40,892 nucleotides of DNA from NCBI GenBank assembly GCA_020850375.1, contig JADZET010000281.1, positions 1-40,892 of the forward strand, read 5' to 3'. This stretch comes from Phycisphaeraceae bacterium (GTDB taxonomy: Bacteria; Planctomycetota; Phycisphaerae; Phycisphaerales; Phycisphaeraceae). The translations under genes and the position numbers were made by a program. The notes under the pieces are model-generated. The model had not been told where the DNA came from, did no database searches, and was given only the letters and a program-made list of their open reading frames with translations. Positions 1 to 7,548 of this stretch are shown here, one piece after another (the stretch's first letter is position 1; each line of letters begins with the position of its first letter).

Positions 1-279
1 CCGGGTGAAGGTCTCCTCGAAGGCGGCGGCGAAGCGGTCGGCGCACTGCTGGGGCGTCAGGCCCAGGGCGGCGGCGGCCTCGGCGACCTTGGCGGCGTGC
101 TCGTCGACGCCGGTCAGGAAGAAGGTCTCGGCTCCGAGCAGGCGGTGATAGCGCGCCGCGACGTCGGCGAGCGTCGTGGTGTAGACGTGGCCGATGTGCG
201 GCCGATCGTTGACGTAGTAGATCGGCGTGGTGACGTAGAAGCGGGCTGGCGAGGAAGTTGGGGCAGCGGGAGAATTCAT
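1..279 (-). CDS. metG: Methionyl-tRNA synthetase, N-terminal part (runs off the window)
   Basis: Only the first 93 codons are present; the gene continues past the left edge. The protein charges tRNA-Met with methionine in the cytoplasm. The read N-terminus has FYVTTPIYYVNDRPHIGH, the class I synthetase opening with its HIGH-type ATP-binding motif at about residues 28-31, followed by the YTTTLADVAARYHRL helix and FLTGVDEHAAK, both typical of MetG. The KMSKS loop and anticodon domain lie outside. The ATG at 279 is chosen because it gives the family's usual short N-terminus. No Shine-Dalgarno precedes it; a promoter ends nine bases upstream. It is divergent from waaA. Confidence 0.93.
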   Translation of the reverse strand, partial: MNSPAAPTSSPARFYVTTPIYYVNDRPHIGHVYTTTLADVAARYHRLLGAETFFLTGVDEHAAKVAEAAAALGLTPQQCADRFAAAFEETFTR

Positions 280-288
280 AGACGGAGG

Positions 289-317
289 ATTGTAAAGGGG
301 CGTGGCGGGACTGCCAA
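289..317 (-). promoter_or_regulatory. metG promoter, probably giving a leaderless mRNA
   Basis: On the minus strand TTGGCA (312-317), a 17-base spacer and TACAAT (289-294) form a good sigma-70-type promoter. The -10 box ends nine bases before the metG ATG, so transcription should start within about three bases of the start codon. The bases between are CCTCCGTCT, which cannot act as a Shine-Dalgarno. Confidence 0.55.
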
Positions 318-386
318 AGGCCTCGCTGCGCCGGGGACGCGGGTTTTCCAGGTCTCGGCGTGAATGAGCCGCGGACTGCGGCACGA

Positions 387-392
387 TACACT
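387..392 (+). promoter_or_regulatory. Possible -10 box of waaA (leaderless)
   Basis: TACACT lies ten bases before the ATG at 403. The intervening bases contain no G, so there is no Shine-Dalgarno. No convincing -35 box was seen. Inferred by analogy with the better promoters elsewhere in the window. Confidence 0.35.
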
Positions 393-402
393 ATCCCTTT
401 CC

Positions 403-1713
403 ATGCCCGCCAAGAGCATCATCCGCGACATCGCTTACACCGTGGCCGTCACCGTGGCCAGCCCCATCTGGGGGTACAAGTGGCTGAGCACGGGCAAGTG
501 GCGGACGGACTGGAAGGCCCGGTTGGGGCATTGCCCGCTGACGCCGCTTCCGGGGGCGGATGGGCTGAGCAAACCTAAGACGCTGCTGATCCACGCCGTG
601 AGCGTCGGCGAGATCGACGCCATCCGTCAGCTTGTGCAGACCCTGGGCAAGCTCGCGGGGCCGGCGTTGCGGGTGGTGGTGTCCACGACGACCGACACGG
701 GCACGGCCCGGGCGCGGACGCTGTATGAGCCGGACTTCGCGGTGGTGCGGTACCCGTTCGACTTCTCGCGGTCGGTCCATCGCTTCCTCGACGCCGTCCG
801 GCCGGACCTGGTGGCGCTCGTGGAACTGGAGGTCTGGCCGAACTTCGTCGATGAGTGCACGCGGCGCGGCATCCCGGTGGCGGTGATCAATGGGCGGTTG
901 TCGGCGCGGAGTTTCAAGGCATATCGGCGGGTGCGGCCGCTGGTGGCGCCGATGTTCCGGCAGCTCGCCCGCGTCGGGGCTCAGAGCCGGGAGATCGCCG
1001 ATCGCTTCATCGCCGTGGGCGCGCCGGCCGAGCGCGTGAGCGTGACGGACACGATGAAGTGGGACACGGCCGAGATCCTTGATACCGTTCCGGGAAGCGA
1101 TGAGCTGGCGGCGGCGATGGGGATCGACACATCTAAGCCATTGATCGTCGCGGGGTCGACGGGGCCGGGCGAGGAGGAGATGCTGATCCGCACCTGTCCG
1201 CAGGACGTCCAACTCCTGCTCGTGCCGCGCAAGCCCGAACGGTTCGACGAGGTGGCCAGGCTGGCTGACACGTTCGAGCCGCAGCGGCCGATCGTTCGGC
1301 GGACGCGGTATCGCGACGGCGCCAAGCGACCGCTGAGCGACCAGCGGCTCTTCCTGCTCGACACGATCGGTGAGCTGCGCAAGGCGTACGCTCTGGCGGA
1401 TGTCGTCCTGGTGGGGCGCAGCTTCCTGGGTCTGTACGGGTCGAACATGCTCGAACCGATCGGCTTAGGCAAGCCGACGATCATCGGCACGCATCACAGC
1501 GACTTCGCCGACGTGATGAGGGCGCTCATCGACGGCCAGGGGATCCTGGTGACCGACGACCCCGGACCGGCCGCGGCAGGGTTGCTGGCGGACAAGGTCA
1601 AGGCGGCCGAATTGGCCCGGCGCGGCCGGGAGGTGATCCTGGCACGCAAGGGCGCCACCCTCCGCCACGCCCATCTGTTGCTGGAGCTGCTGGGCCTGCC
1701 CAAATCCCCGTAA
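403..1713 (+). CDS. waaA: 3-deoxy-D-manno-octulosonic acid (Kdo) transferase
   Basis: A 436-residue GT30-family glycosyltransferase that adds Kdo from CMP-Kdo to lipid A precursor at the inner membrane, so the organism should make lipopolysaccharide. Visible family features are an N-terminal membrane anchor (IAYTVAVTVASPIWGYKWL), the HAVSVGEID motif carrying the catalytic glutamate, VALVELEVWPNF, INGRLSARSF, and the C-terminal donor-site region with LEPIGLGKPTIIGTH. An upstream in-frame ATG at 364 would add 13 unremarkable residues; 403 is preferred because it gives the normal N-terminus and has a -10-like box just before it. proB follows 49 bases later on the same strand. Confidence 0.92.
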   Translation: MPAKSIIRDIAYTVAVTVASPIWGYKWLSTGKWRTDWKARLGHCPLTPLPGADGLSKPKTLLIHAVSVGEIDAIRQLVQTLGKLAGPALRVVVSTTTDTGTARARTLYEPDFAVVRYPFDFSRSVHRFLDAVRPDLVALVELEVWPNFVDECTRRGIPVAVINGRLSARSFKAYRRVRPLVAPMFRQLARVGAQSREIADRFIAVGAPAERVSVTDTMKWDTAEILDTVPGSDELAAAMGIDTSKPLIVAGSTGPGEEEMLIRTCPQDVQLLLVPRKPERFDEVARLADTFEPQRPIVRRTRYRDGAKRPLSDQRLFLLDTIGELRKAYALADVVLVGRSFLGLYGSNMLEPIGLGKPTIIGTHHSDFADVMRALIDGQGILVTDDPGPAAAGLLADKVKAAELARRGREVILARKGATLRHAHLLLELLGLPKSP

Positions 1714-1762
1714 TCGACGGCCCCCTCGACAATCGGGTGAAAAACGCGAAAATTCCATTCCC

Positions 1763-2908
1763 ATGCCCTCCACCGCCATCCGCCAGAACGTTCTGTCCAA
1801 CGCCCGCAGCGTGGTGATCAAGCTCGGAACGCAACTGTTGCGCGGCTCCAAGGCCGACGACAACGGCGGGCTGGACCAGCCCTACATCAAGGACGTGGCT
1901 CGGCAGGTGGTGGCGTTGCGGGAGCGCGGGGTCGAGGTAACGCTCGTCTCGAGCGGCGCGATCGGGGCGGGTTGCGCCCAGCTGGGCCTGAAGAAGCGGC
2001 CCACCGACGTGGCGGCGCTGCAGGCCGTGGCGGCTGTCGGGCAAAGGCAGCTCATGACGCGCTTCCATGACGCGTTTGCCGAACACAAGCTGTCGGTGGC
2101 GCAGCTCCTCTTGACGCGCGACGACTTCGACCACCGCCAGCGGTTCCTGAACATCCGCAACTGCATCGCTCAGCTGCACGCCATGGGGTGCGTGCCGATC
2201 GTCAACGAGAACGACACGGTGGCTGTGGAGGAGATCCGCTTCGGCGACAACGACCAGCTCTCGGCCCTGCTGACCACGGCGGTGGGGGCGAGGGTGCTGC
2301 TGCTGCTGAGCGTGGTCGACGGGCTGCTCGACGGCGAGGGCAAACCGATCGACCTGGTGTCGGACGTGGCGGCGGTGATGGGGCTGGCGCGAGAGGACAA
2401 GACCTCGTTCGGCTCGGGCGGGATGGGCAGCAAGCTCACAGCTGCCCAACTCGTGACCGAGGCGGGGGAGATGGTGGTGATCGCCAACGGGCGCACGCCG
2501 GACGTGTGCCTGCGGCTGCTGGCCGGCGAACGGATCGGGACGCTGTTCGTGCCCCGCCCCAGCGCCCGGCGGCTCGACAGCCGGCGGCGGTGGATCGGCC
2601 TGGCCAAGCGGCCCGCGGGGTCGATCACGATCGACGACGGTGCGGCGGCGGCGCTGACGCAGCGGGGCAAGAGCCTGCTGGCCTCGGGGGTGACCGGCTG
2701 CACGGGCGATTTCGAGAAGGGCCAGGTCGTCAGCGTCCGCGACGGCGGGGGCGCCGAGGTGGCCCGGGGGCTGACGAACTACGGCCAGGACGAGCTCAAG
2801 CTGATCATGGGTCGTAAGAGCAGCCAGTTTGAGAAGATCCTCGGCCACCCCGCCTACGCCGAGGTGGTGCACCGGGACAATCTGGTGCTGACGCCCACGT
2901 CCAGATAA
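1763..2908 (+). CDS. proB: Glutamate 5-kinase
   Basis: A 381-residue enzyme that phosphorylates L-glutamate to gamma-glutamyl phosphate, the first step of proline synthesis. The amino-acid-kinase domain covers about residues 15-260 with VVIKLGTQLL, VSSGAIGAG, NENDTVAVEEIRFGDNDQLSA and FGSGGMGSKLTAAQL, the last two being glutamate- and ATP-binding segments. A PUA domain follows at about 280-370 (GSITIDDGAAAAL through EVARGLTNYGQDELKLIMG). Length and architecture match long bacterial ProB. No Shine-Dalgarno is visible before the ATG. proA is not adjacent, so the proline genes are dispersed. Confidence 0.96.
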   Translation: MPSTAIRQNVLSNARSVVIKLGTQLLRGSKADDNGGLDQPYIKDVARQVVALRERGVEVTLVSSGAIGAGCAQLGLKKRPTDVAALQAVAAVGQRQLMTRFHDAFAEHKLSVAQLLLTRDDFDHRQRFLNIRNCIAQLHAMGCVPIVNENDTVAVEEIRFGDNDQLSALLTTAVGARVLLLLSVVDGLLDGEGKPIDLVSDVAAVMGLAREDKTSFGSGGMGSKLTAAQLVTEAGEMVVIANGRTPDVCLRLLAGERIGTLFVPRPSARRLDSRRRWIGLAKRPAGSITIDDGAAAALTQRGKSLLASGVTGCTGDFEKGQVVSVRDGGGAEVARGLTNYGQDELKLIMGRKSSQFEKILGHPAYAEVVHRDNLVLTPTSR

Positions 2909-3118
2909 CCGGTAGGTCCCACTCTCATTTCTTAATGTGACGCACTGGACCTCAACAGCACAAGCTCTGTCAGGGCAGTGTGTTATTCATTAATGGGGCG
3001 GCCTCCTGATCACGAGACGATCGTCTTTTTATTGCCATGCGTGAATTGCCTATTCGCTACAGCCGATACAGGTGATACGCGCAGGCAATACCCGGGGCCC
3101 TAGTGTCGAGGCAGCACC

Positions 3119-4000
3119 ATGCAAAAGTCCAGGCAACTCAACGATCACTCGGGGGAGACGCCCGTGCCGTCGCTCACGCAGGCAACGGCCGCGTCGCAGG
3201 GCCTCAGCCGCCGTGAGGAGGCCGGGGCGCTGCTCGCCCAGGCCAAGCTGGCGCTGGAGGTCGGCCTGCTGCGCGACTCAAACGAACTGATCCGCAAGGC
3301 TTTGGTCATCCAGCCCGACCACCTCGAGGCCCGGCTGCTGCGGGCCCGCATCAGCCTGCTGACCGACCGTCAGCGTCCGACGTTCTGGGCCAACAGCGGG
3401 GCAAGCGGCCAGGACTGGGAGAAGCAGCAACTGCTGCGCGAGATCCAATCCCGCGCGCGGTCGCTGTGCGAATCGCACCAGCACCCACTGGCCGTCGCCA
3501 TGCTCGAGCGGGCCTGCCAGATCGACCCGCGCCAGAGGCAGCTGCGGCAGCTGGCGGCGGTGATCTGCATGATCGACGGGCAGCGTGGCAAGGCGATGGG
3601 GCACTTGGCGGTGCTGCTGGAGCTGGACCCGGCCAACAAGTCGGCCCGGCGGATCTACGCCCGCATGCTGGCCCTGCGTGACCCGCTGGCGGCGGTGGAC
3701 CTGATCCTGGCCGAACCGCAGCACGCCCAGGCGCCCGAGCTGCAATTCTGGGCCGCGCGACTGCTGGCCCAGCAGGGCTACCACGAGCGGGCGAGGAATC
3801 TGCTGACCCGGCTCGAACGCCAGCCGCTGACCAAGCCGGCCGCGGTGGTCAAGCCCCGCGCCGCCAAGCCGACGACGCGCATCGTCGCCAAGGCCATCGC
3901 CAAGCCCGCCGCTAAGACTTCGGTCAAATCCGTCGCCAAATCCAAGGGCCGCAAGACCACCAAGCCCAAGCACGCCACGGCCAGCCGACGGTCGGACTGA
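3119..4000 (+). CDS. TPR-repeat protein with lysine/alanine-rich, histone-H1-like C-terminal tail
   Basis: Function not recognised. The 293-residue protein has helical TPR-like repeats at about residues 35-80, 110-185 and 195-235, for example AVAMLERACQIDPRQRQL and KAMGHLAVLLELDPANKS, which usually bind other proteins. The last 57 residues or so are rich in Lys, Ala, Pro and Thr with repeated AK, KP and SVAKS units, like histone H1 or AlgP tails, and should be disordered and strongly basic. No signal peptide is seen, so it is probably cytoplasmic and may contact DNA or RNA (inference). GAGG seven bases before the ATG supports this start. It stands alone, 210 bases after proB. Confidence 0.8.
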   Translation: MQKSRQLNDHSGETPVPSLTQATAASQGLSRREEAGALLAQAKLALEVGLLRDSNELIRKALVIQPDHLEARLLRARISLLTDRQRPTFWANSGASGQDWEKQQLLREIQSRARSLCESHQHPLAVAMLERACQIDPRQRQLRQLAAVICMIDGQRGKAMGHLAVLLELDPANKSARRIYARMLALRDPLAAVDLILAEPQHAQAPELQFWAARLLAQQGYHERARNLLTRLERQPLTKPAAVVKPRAAKPTTRIVAKAIAKPAAKTSVKSVAKSKGRKTTKPKHATASRRSD

Positions 4001-4025
4001 GACGGCCGCGTCTCGCCCGGCCGCG

Positions 4026-4298
4026 TCACCACACCTGGACACGCCACGACCTTACACGCGTGGCGTGCTCGTCCTGCCAATCGAAGAACCATTCGAACTG
4101 TTCGCTCGAGCAGTATTCCTGGGCCATCCGCCGGGCAACGTCACCCTCACGCCCCCGAACGAGGCCGAAGAAGCTCTCGGCCATGCCGCGGCGGTCCAGC
4201 ACGCTTACGCCCAGCCCGCCACGATCACGTCGGCAGCGAACCTCACAGCCGTTGCGCTGAATCACGCGAATCACGTCGTGAATGATGCGTCGCGTCAT
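4026..4298 (-). CDS. Small hypothetical protein
   Basis: A 90-residue protein I do not recognise. It starts MTRRIIHDVIRVIQRNGCEV and ends with an aromatic stretch (EQFEWFFDWQDEHATRVRSW). It is charged, with no signal peptide or membrane segment, and is probably cytoplasmic. GGGAGG six bases before the ATG at 4298 strongly supports this start over an upstream in-frame alternative at 4373. It is convergent with the TPR gene, whose stop lies 25 bases away. Confidence 0.6.
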   Translation of the reverse strand: MTRRIIHDVIRVIQRNGCEVRCRRDRGGLGVSVLDRRGMAESFFGLVRGREGDVARRMAQEYCSSEQFEWFFDWQDEHATRVRSWRVQVW

Positions 4299-4502
4299 CG
4301 GATCCTCCCTGACCATCGCGAGTAGGCCCGGGCAACCGGCCGGGGTCCATCCCGGCCTAGGCCGCCCGGACAATTAGCCCGCCGCCGTGCGAGACCGTCA
4401 CGCAAGTACTGGATCTGATCGTGACAGTCCCGGACGTCCATGTCTGCTAGGGAAGCACGTCGTGGAAGGGCTGGCCCTCGGTCAGGGTCAGCGGGGCAGC
4501 TA

Positions 4503-4682
4503 CTAAGGGGTTCGCGTGGATCTGCCGCGCAGCAGGCCGGCGATCAGCGAGAGCACGAACAGCACCAGGAAGACAAAGAATAGGATCTGGGCAATGGCCG
4601 CCGCGTCGGAGGCAATGCCCCCGAAGCCGAGCACGGCAGCGACCAACGCCACGATAAAGAACACTAGCGCCCAGTACAGCAT
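4503..4682 (-). CDS. DUF1328 (YtjA-like) small inner-membrane protein
   Basis: A 59-residue protein with two hydrophobic helices, [20 protein letters not shown] and [20 protein letters not shown], joined by [10 protein letters not shown]. This is the pattern of the DUF1328/YtjA family of tiny two-helix membrane proteins, often present in stress-related gene sets; their biochemical role is unknown. AGAAAGGAGG six bases before the ATG fixes the start at 4682; the reading frame remains open further upstream but that part looks non-coding. It lies downstream of the secreted PRC-barrel gene on the same strand, but a strong terminator separates them. Confidence 0.85.
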   Translation of the reverse strand: MLYWALVFFIVALVAAVLGFGGIASDAAAIAQILFFVFLVLFVLSLIAGLLRGRSTRTP

Positions 4683-4863
4683 GAGGGGCCTCCTTTCTGC
4701 ACGATGCCGCCATCCCAGGGAAGATTCATCGGCCATGGACGGTTCGTCGCCATGAGACGACCGTGATGGATCCTTCCCCCGACGTGTGGATGGCGGCTGA
4801 ACCCTAGGTGAAAGGCTCTTCATCCGGCCCGAGCCTTTGGCATCGTGCCCCACACGAAGGGAC

Positions 4864-4900
4864 AAAAAAGCGCCGGCGAAGCGAGGCCTTCGTCGGCGCT
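4864..4900 (-). terminator. Intrinsic terminator after the PRC-barrel gene
   Basis: On the minus strand a 13-base stem with a single mismatch (arms 4888-4900 and 4869-4881, loop of six) is followed by TTTTTT. It lies about 50 bases past the stop codon of the PRC-barrel gene. Confidence 0.85.
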
Positions 4901-4952
4901 ATGGGACGCCTCCGTCCCGGCGACCGGCCGGGGGGAGGATTATTCCATCCGG

Positions 4953-6518
4953 CTATTCATACCGGCTAAGGTCGTCGCCCTTCACACCGCTGAAACGCAG
5001 CTCCTGATTCCCGCTGCGGATCAGCCATGCCATGTAAATCGCCTCGCCATTGCGGGAGGTCTTGATGGCATCGACCACGACAGGGTCGCCGCGTTCAAAG
5101 TCCATGGTCCGGCTCTGGCTTGGGCTCGGGTCGATCTCGACGGTGCGCTCTTGGCCGTCCTGGGACCGGATGGTCAGCAGGGAGACCTGGCCTTGACGGT
5201 CCTGATCGTCGGCGGTCTGGGCGGCGCCGGCGTTCTTCTCGAACCGGACAACCTGACCGCTCAGATGGACGTGCTCGTCCTTCATGGCCACCGGTTGCTG
5301 GAGGCCGCGGCTGGCGTCGGCCTGACGCCGGCCGCCCTCCGCACGCACGCCACGGGCCTGGAAATCTTCCTCGCCGACGCCGAATCCCTTGTAGATCTCC
5401 TTGCGGAAGGACTTGTCGGACAACCGGTCCAGATCCTCCGGCACGGTCGCGGCTGTCGAGAGCGCGTCGCTCGGACCGCTCAGGTGGATCTTCTGATCAG
5501 CCCCCAGGCTCACGGCCGCATATGGCACAAGACGGTTGGCGTCATCCTTCGTCACCGAGTCCGCGGGGTCCACGATGAGGAAGGCTGTCTTGCCCGAGTC
5601 GAGCTCGACGACCAGGTCCTCGACCTCACCGATGTCCTGATCGCCGGTCCGGGCCCGGAGGTCGGAATCATCAATCTGACTGAGCAGGCAGAGGTGGGTG
5701 CTGACCTTCTCGGGAGCATCGGCGGTGTTGACGTGCTCGGGGGAGCCCTGCGAGGCTTGATCGCCCGACTTGGCGGGCGCCGTCATGTCCTGACGCGGTT
5801 CGGCCGCGGCCTGGCTCTGGCGCGCGGCCTGGGCGGCCTCACTGGCGCGGCCCTCGCGGCGTTCGCCGACGGGGGTGGTGTCGCGTGGGCCACTGCTCTC
5901 CAAGCTACCCAGACGCCATGACGGAGCGTCGTCGGCCAGGTCATCCGACGTCCAGTCCGCGGAGATCTGCTGGTAGTACTGGTTCATCTGCTGACGCCAG
6001 GTCGTGTACTGCAGCTCGGAGAATTTCTGGGCGTCAAAGTCCGGCGCCTGTTCGATCTGCTGCGAGGTCATGTTGAGCCGGAGGCGGGGATTGCCGTTCT
6101 CATCGGGGCCGAGTGTCTCAAAGGCCCGGAAGGGCACGGCGGTCTGTTTGGCGCCGACACCCAGCACGCCGCCGCTGCGCAGCACCAGGTACCGGATGTC
6201 GCCCGAGTGGCGACGGATGATCACGTCCGAGATAACGCCAAGATCCTCGTTGCTCTTGGCCGATTGCACGTGGACGTCATCGATGTCGCTGTAGCAAACG
6301 AACGCGAGGGGTTGTTCGGCCCACGGGTTCATGCCCTGCGTTTGATCCCTTGGGGTCATGTCCCCGGGGCTCGTGGCGTGCTGAGCTTCCATGCCGCCCG
6401 ACGCGGCGTTGGGGGTCTCGGCCGCGGTTCGGTCCGCCGGCTCGGCCAGAGCGACGCCACTGACAAACAACGCCGCGATGCCTAACCGGCCCATCAGACG
6501 TTTTCGCATCGTGCTCAT
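4953..6518 (-). CDS. Secreted protein with two PRC-barrel domains
   Basis: A 521-residue protein with a signal peptide (hydrophobic core IAALFVSGVALA, likely cut after ALA at residue 25). PRC-barrel domains lie at about residues 72-137 (LGVISDVIIRRHSGDIRYLV) and 274-348 (IGEVEDLVVELDSGKTAFLI), separated by a Gln/Ala-rich linker. A beta-rich C-terminal part (about 415-505; VSLLTIRSQDGQERTVEIDP) may be an OB- or SH3-like fold. PRC barrels are protein- or RNA-binding modules; periplasmic versions often accompany osmotic or envelope-stress genes. AGGAG eight bases before the ATG supports the start. The exact role is unknown. Confidence 0.85.
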   Translation of the reverse strand: MSTMRKRLMGRLGIAALFVSGVALAEPADRTAAETPNAASGGMEAQHATSPGDMTPRDQTQGMNPWAEQPLAFVCYSDIDDVHVQSAKSNEDLGVISDVIIRRHSGDIRYLVLRSGGVLGVGAKQTAVPFRAFETLGPDENGNPRLRLNMTSQQIEQAPDFDAQKFSELQYTTWRQQMNQYYQQISADWTSDDLADDAPSWRLGSLESSGPRDTTPVGERREGRASEAAQAARQSQAAAEPRQDMTAPAKSGDQASQGSPEHVNTADAPEKVSTHLCLLSQIDDSDLRARTGDQDIGEVEDLVVELDSGKTAFLIVDPADSVTKDDANRLVPYAAVSLGADQKIHLSGPSDALSTAATVPEDLDRLSDKSFRKEIYKGFGVGEEDFQARGVRAEGGRRQADASRGLQQPVAMKDEHVHLSGQVVRFEKNAGAAQTADDQDRQGQVSLLTIRSQDGQERTVEIDPSPSQSRTMDFERGDPVVVDAIKTSRNGEAIYMAWLIRSGNQELRFSGVKGDDLSRYE

Positions 6519-6829
6519 GGTGGTACTCCTGATCGTGCAGGGCGGCTGGCTGGACGCCGAACCCTGGGCCGCCCACCTGCCGGTTCGGCTTGACTGTGTG
6601 ATCGTCCCATCGCCTAGATGAGCGGCCGCTGATGAATCGCTGAAAACAGCTTCATCTCATCGCGGGCACGCCGGCCCTGGCGTTTTTTCATTTCACCGGC
6701 AGTGATCTGGTGTGTTCACCGAGTGATGTGAGCGTGAAAACCCTGTCATGAAGATCCTGTTTCCCCCGATGCCGGAGCGTTCGCCGCCCGGAATAATCAT
6801 TAACAAAACGTCAAGCTGGGGGCGTCATC
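6519..6829. other. Divergent intergenic region with two hairpins
   Basis: This 311-base stretch separates the leftward PRC-barrel gene from the rightward response regulator. It contains an interrupted hairpin at 6631-6656 (GATGAA and TTCATC arms around GCTG-AAAA-CAGC), then a short hairpin ACGCC/GGCGT at 6668-6683 followed by T residues to 6688, which looks like a weak rightward terminator. No open frame with a start signal was found. Confidence 0.4.
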
Positions 6830-7543
6830 ATGAGAGTGCTGATTATTGAGGACAACCCGAAGATCGCCGCGGCCATCACCCACGGCCTGCGTGAGCAGGG
6901 CATGGCCGCCGATACCTGTGCCAAGGGCTTCGAGGGCGAGGAATTGGCCGCTTCGAACCCCTACGACGCGATCATCCTGGACCTGATGCTGCCCGATCGC
7001 GACGGCGTGGAGGTCTGCAAGAACCTGCGCCGGCGCAAGATCGCCACGCCGCTGCTGATGCTCACGGCCCTCGCGACCACGCAGGACAAGGTCAACGGGC
7101 TCGAGGCCGGGGCCGACGACTACATGAGCAAACCTTTTGAGTTCGACGAGCTTGTCGCCCGCCTGCGGACCATGGCCCGACGCGGGCAGGCGAGTGAGGG
7201 ACGCAATCTCAGGTTCCATGACCTCGAGCTCGACCTGGACCGACGCGTCGCGATCAGAGAGAACCGACGGATCAGGCTCTCGAACAAGGAGTTCAGCCTC
7301 CTCTACCACTTCCTGCAGCACCCCGAGCGTGTTCTGAGCCGGACCCAGATCATTGGGAAGGTGTGGGACATGAACTACGAGCCCGAGAGCAACGTCGTGG
7401 ACGTCTATGTCTCGGCCCTGCGCAAGAAGATCGACCGGGACTTCTCCGTGCCGCTGCTGCAGACGGTGATCGGCGGCGGATACCGTCTGGGCCTGCCGGA
7501 TGAAGTGGCGGCATCGAGTCAGGCGGACACGTCAACGGCATGA
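6830..7543 (+). CDS. OmpR/PhoB-family response regulator (orphan)
   Basis: A 237-residue two-component DNA-binding regulator. The receiver domain (about 1-115) has the acidic pair E7-D8, the phosphoacceptor D51 in ILDLMLPD, T79 and the conserved K101 in SKPFEFDELVARL. A winged-helix domain follows (about 125-225) with RIRLSNKEFSLLYHFLQHP, SRTQIIGKVWDM, NVVDVYVSALRKKID and the terminal GGGYRL hairpin, as in PhoB and CusR. No sensor kinase gene flanks it: a lyase gene lies 5 bases past the stop on the other strand, and the upstream neighbour is divergent. A G-rich GGGGGCG lies before the ATG. Its targets are unknown; the divergent PRC-barrel gene is a candidate. Confidence 0.93.
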   Translation: MRVLIIEDNPKIAAAITHGLREQGMAADTCAKGFEGEELAASNPYDAIILDLMLPDRDGVEVCKNLRRRKIATPLLMLTALATTQDKVNGLEAGADDYMSKPFEFDELVARLRTMARRGQASEGRNLRFHDLELDLDRRVAIRENRRIRLSNKEFSLLYHFLQHPERVLSRTQIIGKVWDMNYEPESNVVDVYVSALRKKIDRDFSVPLLQTVIGGGYRLGLPDEVAASSQADTSTA

Positions 7544-7548
7544 ATCGC

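Noticed and set aside
2990..3040. AGACGATCGTCT followed by TTTTTATT, possible proB terminator
   Set aside because: The stem is only four bases around GATC; too weak to call.
4845..5921. 358-codon plus-strand open frame
   Set aside because: It overlaps the PRC-barrel gene antisense and begins inside that gene's terminator region.
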